From Plasmodium relictum (Eukaryota > Apicomplexa > Aconoidasida > Haemosporida > Plasmodiidae), in NCBI RefSeq assembly GCF_900005765.1, contig NC_041680.1, forward strand, positions 372,001 to 436,000: a DNA stretch of 64,000 nt, in the 5' to 3' direction. Below are positions 57,324 to 64,000 of this stretch, in pieces. Position 1 is the stretch's first letter; every line of letters begins with the position of its first letter. The notes beneath the pieces were generated by a model. That model was not told the origin of the DNA and ran no database searches. It worked only from the letters and a program-made list of their open reading frames with translations. The translations under genes and the position numbers were made by a program.

Positions 57324-58850
57324 ATGATTTTAAAAAAAAAAAAATTCATTATATTAATACTTTTCCATTTATTTAATGTATGTTTTTATTGTGAAGAAAA
57401 AAAAGAATTTATAAAATTCTTTAATGCAGATTCTTCAGAATTTTCAAAAAGAAAATTATTCTTTAAACCATTTATAGGACAAAATGAAATTTTTAGTAAA
57501 TTATTTTTAAAAAATAATTCTAATTATTTATTAGATGATGAGCTAAAATTTTCTAAAAATCCCATAATAATAAATGAAAGAAATAGGATAAATTTTGGTA
57601 ATATACAATTAAAAAAAAAAAGTATTTTTAGAATTGTGAAAGAATATAAAGACAATATATATTCTTATGTTCCGATTGATGAAAAGAAAAAAAAAGAATT
57701 CAATAGTTTAGAAAAAATAAATTCTTACAAAAATATAAGGTCTAGGAATATATTTAAAAATGATAAACAACTAGAATCATTACAATTAAAAAATAAAAAT
57801 AAAGAATGTGATTTTTCTTTAAAAAAAGAAAATAATAATAGCAATGATATTAATGAAAACAAGGTTCCTAGATTTAATGAAATGATAAATAAAGAAATGG
57901 TTGATAATTTTAAAGATATTTGTAATAAGGTTTATAAAAAGACTTTTGATTTGAAAAATAGTTTTAAAGTTCACAATTCAAGTATTTTAACTTTATATAA
58001 AAATCTTTTAGAAAATAAAGATAAAAAATATGACTTACTTGGATATGGTGAAATGAAGGATGTATCTGCATATGCTTTAAATTATTCGTTAAATGATATT
58101 GAAAGTATTAAAAAGTGGAATAAAAATATTAAAAAATTAAATTATTTAAACATAAGTAAAGCTATGTTGTTAAAAAAAAGAAATAATGCAGAAATGCTAA
58201 ATATTAATAAATACATAGTAAATAATGAGAATGATCTATCAAATGATAAAAAAAATATTCTTTATTTGGTGAATAGTCTACCTTGGCCATTTAAAAGTCA
58301 TGATGTTATATATGAAGCTTACCAAAATTATGATGAACATCAAAACATGTTTATTATTGTAAATAAATCAATTAATGATATATTTAACCAAAATGAAAAT
58401 TTTTCAAGAATTAAAAATTATGAGAATTTTTTTTGCATATACCCAAAAAGTAAGGATTTTTTTGAAAAAGGTTTAGATTATGTTATTTCATTATATTACA
58501 ATGCTAGCATACCCAAAATTATTCAAAATAATTTATTTAGTCATTTATTTCCTTCTCTCATTTATAATTTATATAACTATTCGCAAAAAGAAACTATTAA
58601 AAAAAAAGATATTAGTCATGAAGACAAAATGAAACTGTTAACACCTAATGATTTAAAAAATTGCGAAAAAGATAATAATAAAAAAAGAGAAATAAAAGAT
58701 AAAAAATATAATGAAAAATTAGATATAAAATCTAATTATTTTAATACAAAATCGTTCAAATTTTTATTCATTGATAAAGTAAACTCCATGTGGAGAGCAA
58801 AGAAAAAATTTTTAAAAAAATTATTTTTTTATTTGTATCATTTATTTTGA
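57324..58850 (+). CDS. Secreted START-domain (StAR-related) lipid transfer protein
   Basis: A single exon of 508 residues. Residues 1-22 are a signal peptide (MILKKKKFIILILFHLFNVC). Residues ~25-190 are Lys/Asn-rich and variable. The START lipid-binding domain spans about 195-430: FKDICNKVYKKTFDLKNSF, LGYGEMKDVSAYALNYSL, the hallmark ILYLVNSLPWPFKSHDVIYE, MFIIVNKSI, and the long C-terminal helix after KDFFEKGLDYV. The tail is basic. The Plasmodium orthologue next to ubp1 transfers phospholipids and is reported at the host-parasite interface, consistent with the signal peptide. There is no PEXEL-type RxLxE/Q/D that I can confirm. It is divergent with UBP1 and convergent with the prominin-like gene. 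Confidence 0.85.
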   Translation: MILKKKKFIILILFHLFNVCFYCEEKKEFIKFFNADSSEFSKRKLFFKPFIGQNEIFSKLFLKNNSNYLLDDELKFSKNPIIINERNRINFGNIQLKKKSIFRIVKEYKDNIYSYVPIDEKKKKEFNSLEKINSYKNIRSRNIFKNDKQLESLQLKNKNKECDFSLKKENNNSNDINENKVPRFNEMINKEMVDNFKDICNKVYKKTFDLKNSFKVHNSSILTLYKNLLENKDKKYDLLGYGEMKDVSAYALNYSLNDIESIKKWNKNIKKLNYLNISKAMLLKKRNNAEMLNINKYIVNNENDLSNDKKNILYLVNSLPWPFKSHDVIYEAYQNYDEHQNMFIIVNKSINDIFNQNENFSRIKNYENFFCIYPKSKDFFEKGLDYVISLYYNASIPKIIQNNLFSHLFPSLIYNLYNYSQKETIKKKDISHEDKMKLLTPNDLKNCEKDNNKKREIKDKKYNEKLDIKSNYFNTKSFKFLFIDKVNSMWRAKKKFLKKLFFYLYHLF

Positions 58851-59876
58851 ATATATATATATTTATATATTCATCAACATTATGAAATTGTATTTTTCTT
58901 AATTATATCTTAATTTTTTACTTTTTAAAATTTAGTTTTCTTATCATTTTGTTGTCTTTACAGAAAAATATTCATGTATTTAATAATGATTTTATGCTTC
59001 ATTATTATTTTCTTAATTATTTATAATTTATAATTTGTTATTTAATAAATTTATTCACCTTTTTTTTTTTTTTTTATATTTTTATATATTTATTTAATTT
59101 TTTACATAGTTTTTCTTTAAAATGTTCTTTATATATATATATATATATGCATCTGTCACATTATAACCTTTAAGAAACAAAAATTAAATTCAAGAAAATT
59201 ATTAAGAATCAAATATAAAAAGCAAAACAAATATATCAATGATATTATTATTAAAAAAAAAAAAATAAAACATATTAAATGTTTTATAAACGGCAAAAAT
59301 ATATTTTTAAAATATTAACTATTTCATACAAAGAGAAAAATAGAATATAAAGACACTTCAAAATTTTTAATCAAAAAAAAAAAAAAAAAAAAATCAATTA
59401 ATAACGTAAAAAAACAATAAAATATATAAATAAAATTAGCAATAAATATGTAGAATTAATAATAGACAAACAAACAGTTTTGAAAAGAAAATAAAAGAGA
59501 AAGAAACAAATAATTCAAATTTAACATTTAGAGCTTATATGTATATTTACTATTTTAGCAATATTATACACTTATTTATTATTATTTTTATTAATAGTAT
59601 ATAATTTAATTTAAATAACTAAATTATTTTAAACGGTTTTTACTGAAGTAATAAAGACAATAAATAATAATTTCATTATATTAAGTAATCATTAGATCTT
59701 GAAGGATAATGAATATTAATAAAATAAGCATTTTCATTCATTTATTTCTTTATTAATTTCTTTTATATTTTCAATTTTTTTTTTTTTATACTTCTATATA
59801 AAGAATATGATAACTGAAAAGATAACTATGTTTTTTATTTTAAATAATAAAAAAATAATATTTCTTTATTTCCCTG
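58851..59876. other. Convergent intergenic (3' to 3')
   Basis: About 1 kb of A/T-rich DNA between the START gene and the prominin-like gene, T-rich on the left and A-rich on the right, with a (TA)n stretch near 59129-59147. Presumably two 3' UTRs. No gene-like sequence. Confidence 0.6.
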
Positions 59877-62345
59877 TTACATTATACTTAATTTGTGACG
59901 TAACCACAAAAATAGAAAAAAAAACCATAAGATAAAAGAAGTAACTGAAAATGAGAATAAAAAAATAGACAAGATAGTTAAATTTAAGACAATTTTATTA
60001 CAAAAAAAATATTTCGCATTCTGTATTTCCTTCATAATTCTATTACACCTAGTATTTTTTGATATTGATCTAATTGTTTTGATAATTAATTCTTTTACTA
60101 AACTAAATTGAATTTTTATTTGATTGCAAAAATTTTTAATCTCAATAAAATTTATACTGTCAATTGTATTCGTTATATAATTATATATGATCGAATTTTT
60201 TCTAGTTTGTGCATCAGTCTTTGGAGTATATTTTTTCCACTCCAACTTTTCTGTTATAGTATTATCTAAATCACTTACATCGAAAATTTTGTCATGTCTA
60301 ATTTTAGCTTTAAGTATAAATAACTGAACAAGTTCGTCCACATCTTCCCTAATAAGTACATTTATTTGATCACGTAATTGAATATATTTTTGATCATCAA
60401 TACTAGATTTTTCAGTAATATTATATTTATCTGGATCATTTTGGCATATATCATCTTCAAAACATAATTTATTATTGTTATTATGAAAAATACGTTGATT
60501 TAAAATTCTTAAATATTCATCTATACCGATAAGATCCTTATTAATAAAATGAAAAGATTCTTTTGTAATTCCTATTGCTGGTAATGAATCTTTAATATCA
60601 TTTGTTTTTATTTTATTGTAATATCTATTATTATCTGTTTTCATTAATACTACCCACATATATTCAAAAAATTTATCAGAATTTTGATAAAACCTATGTT
60701 TTATATTATTAAAAAATATTTCATATTCATTTAATTTGTCTTCAATAATTCTTGGATTAAATATATTAATTTTTTTTGTAAATAAATTAATATCTTTTTC
60801 ATCAATTAAAGCAGCATTTTCATTTACAAAGCATTTCTCAATTATTGTATTATTCAGAAAATTAATATCTATTTTTTTTTGCAATACATCTTCTGTTATA
60901 GCACAAGTGGTTCCACCTAAAATTGAAAAACCCATTAAAACAGTGGTAACAATTAAAGAAATAATAGTTAGAAAACCGAAATAGGCACTAAATAAACTAA
61001 ATAGTTTAAAAAAAAAATTGTTATTTCCTAAAGCATCTCCTTTTATTATACATATTATATAAAAAATTAACCCTATAAGAATAATTAAAGGTGGTAATAA
61101 TAGAACAACAAATATAAAGGGAATTGAATTGGTATATTTATTTATGTTTTCTTTAAATTTATATTTTCCGTTAAATTCACTTATAAAATAACTAGCTAAT
61201 TGAATTTTTTCAACTATATTATCGTAATTTCCCCTAAAACTTTGTGATATAGAATAATCTATATTATCAAAAGTTTTTTTTATTGCTATTTTTATCTGAA
61301 TTATTGTATCTTCCGTTTTTTTAAAATGATTACCTCCATCATATATAATAGAATCAAGAGCTCTTTCTAACCCTATCAAAGCCGGATACATATGCAAATA
61401 TCTTCTTTCAAGCACATTATTATTACGAGCTAAAATGTTTTTCAGTTTACTTAAGTTATTAAAAGATTTTGTATACTCTAAAAATTATATGAAAAAAAAA
61501 AAAAAAAAATTATATAAACATAATGTGAATACAAAAAAAAAAAAATATATTAAATATATGAAATATATATATATATTTATACTTGCAAGGAAAGGAATTG
61601 GTTTGTTTATATCAACAAGAGAATTATCTTCAACTTGTTTTTTTAGATTTTTATATTTCTGTAAAATTGATATAGCTTCATTTATTACTTTTTCAACAGA
61701 AAAACAAGGTATATTATCATGTATTTGACTTGGGCATTTATCTTTTATTAGATTTTCAAATGTCTTAGAAACATTACATATATTCATGTGGATACCCTTT
61801 TTAGTTTTAAAAAAATAATGTAGAAAAAAGGAACCCGTAATAATAAGACCACATAAAAAAATACACAAAAAAAAATATGTTAAGATATTTTTGAATATTT
61901 TTAATGTATCTCTAGATGCTCTATTTTCATCTTCAAGTTCATCTTCATCTCCATCCTCTCTTTTTTTTTTAGTTCTAATACAACAACTAGTAAATAATTT
62001 TATTATTCTCCTTGCACATTTAGAATATAGAATAAGACTTGTAATATAAATACATGAAAAAAGACCAAGAAAAGATATGCATATCATAAAAAATTGATTT
62101 CTCCTTAATATAGAAAAGATACTATTTAAATCAAAATTAGCTAAATCATCCATTTTCCAAGAAGAAAAAAAAGGCATCAACGAACTTTTAGAAAAGTCAT
62201 TTATTCTATTAAAAGAATATTCATCACCATTATTTCTACAAAAATAACCAAATTCGGAATTTACAAGTCCGTATAATTGTTTTAAATGATGCTTTATTGA
62301 TTCTGTTTGTGATATTTCTCTACTTACATCATAAAATTGACTCAT
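59877..62345 (-). CDS. Five-span membrane protein with prominin-like topology, two exons
   Basis: Exons 62345-61583 and 61477-59877 join in phase 1 (GCA-A|AG) to give 787 residues. Spans by eye: about 85-107 (FFMICISFLGLFSCIYITSL), 153-178 (ILTYFFLCIFLCGLIITGSF), 373-399 (PFIFVVLLLPPLIILIGLIF), 414-443 (YFGFLTIISLIVTTVLMGFS) and 750-780 (LTILSIFLFSFSVTSFILWF). Spans 1-2 and 3-4 are joined by short loops, the first of them basic then acidic with two Cys (SCCIRTKKK). Two large helical loops of about 195 and 305 residues separate the pairs, and the tail is short. This is the layout of prominins, including a Gly/Cys motif after span 4 (GGTTCAITEDVL). No signal peptide precedes span 1. Sequence-level homology is unproven. 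The P. falciparum neighbour at this position is, as I recall, a conserved membrane protein of unknown function. Confidence 0.78.
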
Positions 62346-64000
62346 TTTTAAAATTAATATAAATAAAAAATGATATACAAAAATAAACTAGCAAATAATA
62401 TAAATGCAAATAATGCATAAAACTAAAATATGAACAAAAAATATTTAAAAATATGATCTTAAAACATACGCATCAAAACATGTCTACATAATTTCTTATG
62501 TAAGAATTTAAAATTTTTTTTTAAAACATAAAACTAATATTTATACATATATATACATATATATATATATATTTTTCTTTATATTCTACATATTAATATT
62601 TTGTAATAAATATAAAAAAAAATATGTTTTCAATTAAAATTAAGAATTTTTAATTAAATATCTCATATATATCCTTATATTTTTAATATCATGCACACTG
62701 CAATAATACCATTTTTATTTATTACATTTATGTATTAATTAAAAACTAAAAAATTAGAGTAATGATCTTATTAAATAAAAAAAAAAAAAACTCATAAAAT
62801 CATCAAAAAATATTATTTAGAAGAGCTAAATCAGTTATATGTATATAAATATATATATTAATATACTTTTTTCTTGCATGCATAACAAAAATAAAAAAAA
62901 GTTTTCAAATATATTAAAATATGTAAGTCCATATATTAAATATTTTATTAATTTTATTTAATTTTTAAAGATTTCTTTAAAAATCTTTTGCTTTCTCTTT
63001 TTTATCTTTGTTTTTATTCAATATCTTAATCACGTTTATTCTTTATTTAAATCAAAGAAAAAAAAATTTTAATTCTTTTTATATATTTATTACCATTGGA
63101 GGGTTCCAAATGATCAATTTAGAAAAAATCTAAACCATTTTACAGACTTTGATTTTCCATGTAAATATTTCTTGTTTCAGAAATATAATTATTTAAAAAT
63201 TTAATGGTATATTATTTTTTTTTTTTTTAAATAATTATTTGAGTTAATATTTAAAATCCCCTTTTAAAACAAAAAGTTTGTAAAATTGTATCATATAATT
63301 TTTCAAGTAATGTAAAATTTATAAAACACTTATAATTAAAATCCTTCAATTTTATCGAGATAATTATATTTTTTCTGCTCCATTTTTTTAAATTTTTTGT
63401 GAATTATAGACAGAGTTTATTTTGTTAAATAAAGATATACAATAATAAATACAAATTTTTATGAGATATAAACATTAGTATACTTTTCAATTATCTTCCC
63501 TTGTAATTGTGAATTCTTAATTTCTTATAAAATATTTTAATTTCTCACATAAAATATAGATAACAAATATTTTTTTTTTTTTTTTTTGGACTAATTCTCT
63601 TTTGGCTAACTTTAAAATTCATTTAAATAAAAATTAAAAATGAAATATACTTTTTTTTATTCAAAATTCTTACGAAAAAAAGTAGAGACAATTCTTTATA
63701 AGTATTATTCATTACTTTTATTTATTTTGATAAAATCATATATATATTAAAAAAAAAAAAAAAGCTAAAAAATCATAAAAGCAAATTAGCTTTAATATAA
63801 AATATATTGAATTACAAAAATTATTTCAAAAAAAAAAAAAAAAATATATTTTTTAATAAGAAATAAAATTTTATTCTCTTTTGTTATTATGTTTCGATAT
63901 TCAATGTATACAAACTTAAATATTAATAATTTACAATTTTAAAAGGATTTGTTAATAAAAACAAAGAACGCTTATTCAATTGTCTTCTTTTTTTTATTTA
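62346..64000. other. Right-end intergenic region
   Basis: About 1.65 kb with no convincing gene. It holds the upstream region of the prominin-like gene. A less A/T-simple patch at about 63090-63180 can fold as a stem with an internal loop (AAATG/CATTT, then TTTAGA/TCTAAA) followed by TACAGAC. dA/dT runs occur near 63573-63588 and 63750-63763. In P. falciparum the next gene here is, from memory, TRSP; it is not in the window. Confidence 0.5.

Noticed and set aside
57131-57376. 81-codon Lys/Tyr-rich frame upstream of the START gene
   Set aside because: Runs through dA tracts and overlaps the START signal-peptide codons in another frame; no domain.
1-64000. tRNA, rRNA or SRP RNA genes
   Set aside because: No GGTTCRANNCC-type B box with acceptor stem and no G/C-rich rRNA-like block was seen. 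Manual reading could miss a degenerate copy.
1-64000. Transposable elements, insertion sequences, CRISPR arrays
   Set aside because: No transposase, reverse transcriptase, terminal inverted repeats or spaced direct repeats were seen. All repeats are simple A/T or Asn-codon repeats.

Overview
The window is nuclear DNA from a malaria parasite (Plasmodium). It is extremely AT-rich. Intergenic DNA is almost only A/T with long dA, dT and (TA)n runs. Coding sequence is rich in Lys, Asn, Ile and Leu, with Asn/Asp low-complexity inserts. Introns are short, AT-rich GT-AG introns with pyrimidine-rich 3' ends. The gene order IspH (LytB), UBP1, START-domain protein and a tandem pair of ApiAT transporters matches, from memory, the interval of P. 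falciparum chromosome 1 that carries lytB, ubp1 and npt1, read in the opposite direction. The base composition and low-complexity style suggest an AT-rich species other than P. vivax/P. knowlesi, possibly an avian-parasite type. I cannot fix the species from sequence alone.

Layout. 0-3.3 kb: mostly non-coding, with a possible partial exon at the left edge. 3.3-16.4 kb, + strand: a three-exon FtsJ/CMTR2-like cap methyltransferase homologue with a degraded catalytic site, a Bot1p/mS45-like putative mitochondrial ribosomal protein, a two-exon small secretory membrane protein, the G-actin-binding C-CAP protein, and a RAP-domain protein. 16.9-28.7 kb, - strand: a 2131-residue membrane protein, a two-exon protein of possible PH-like fold, and a twin-CX9C protein. 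28.7-33.1 kb: a gene-poor stretch holding an 81-nt dT run, what looks like a decayed secreted-protein gene, and a clear RNase MRP/RNase P-type RNA gene. 33.1-43.1 kb, - strand: two ApiAT (NPT1-type) amino-acid transporters and a second RAP protein. 43.6-44.4 kb, + strand: a DUF3228 protein. 45.0-55.7 kb, - strand: apicoplast IspH and the three-exon deubiquitinase UBP1. 57.3-58.9 kb, + strand: a secreted START lipid-transfer protein. 59.9-62.3 kb, - strand: a two-exon protein with five membrane spans in a prominin-like arrangement.

Functional themes. These are housekeeping genes from an internal, syntenic chromosome region rather than a subtelomeric array. Several products point to organelles: two RAP proteins, an mS45-like protein and a twin-CX9C protein (mitochondrion or apicoplast RNA and translation, intermembrane space), IspH (apicoplast isoprenoid synthesis), and a small protein with a signal-plus-basic leader. 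The most informative non-coding object is the structured RNA at about 31409-31683. It has a bulged P4 formed by conserved regions CR-I and CR-V and a closing P1 helix.

Exon junctions were set by hand from GT-AG sites and reading-frame phase. In every multi-exon model the phases agree across each junction. Domain calls are made by eye, without database searches.
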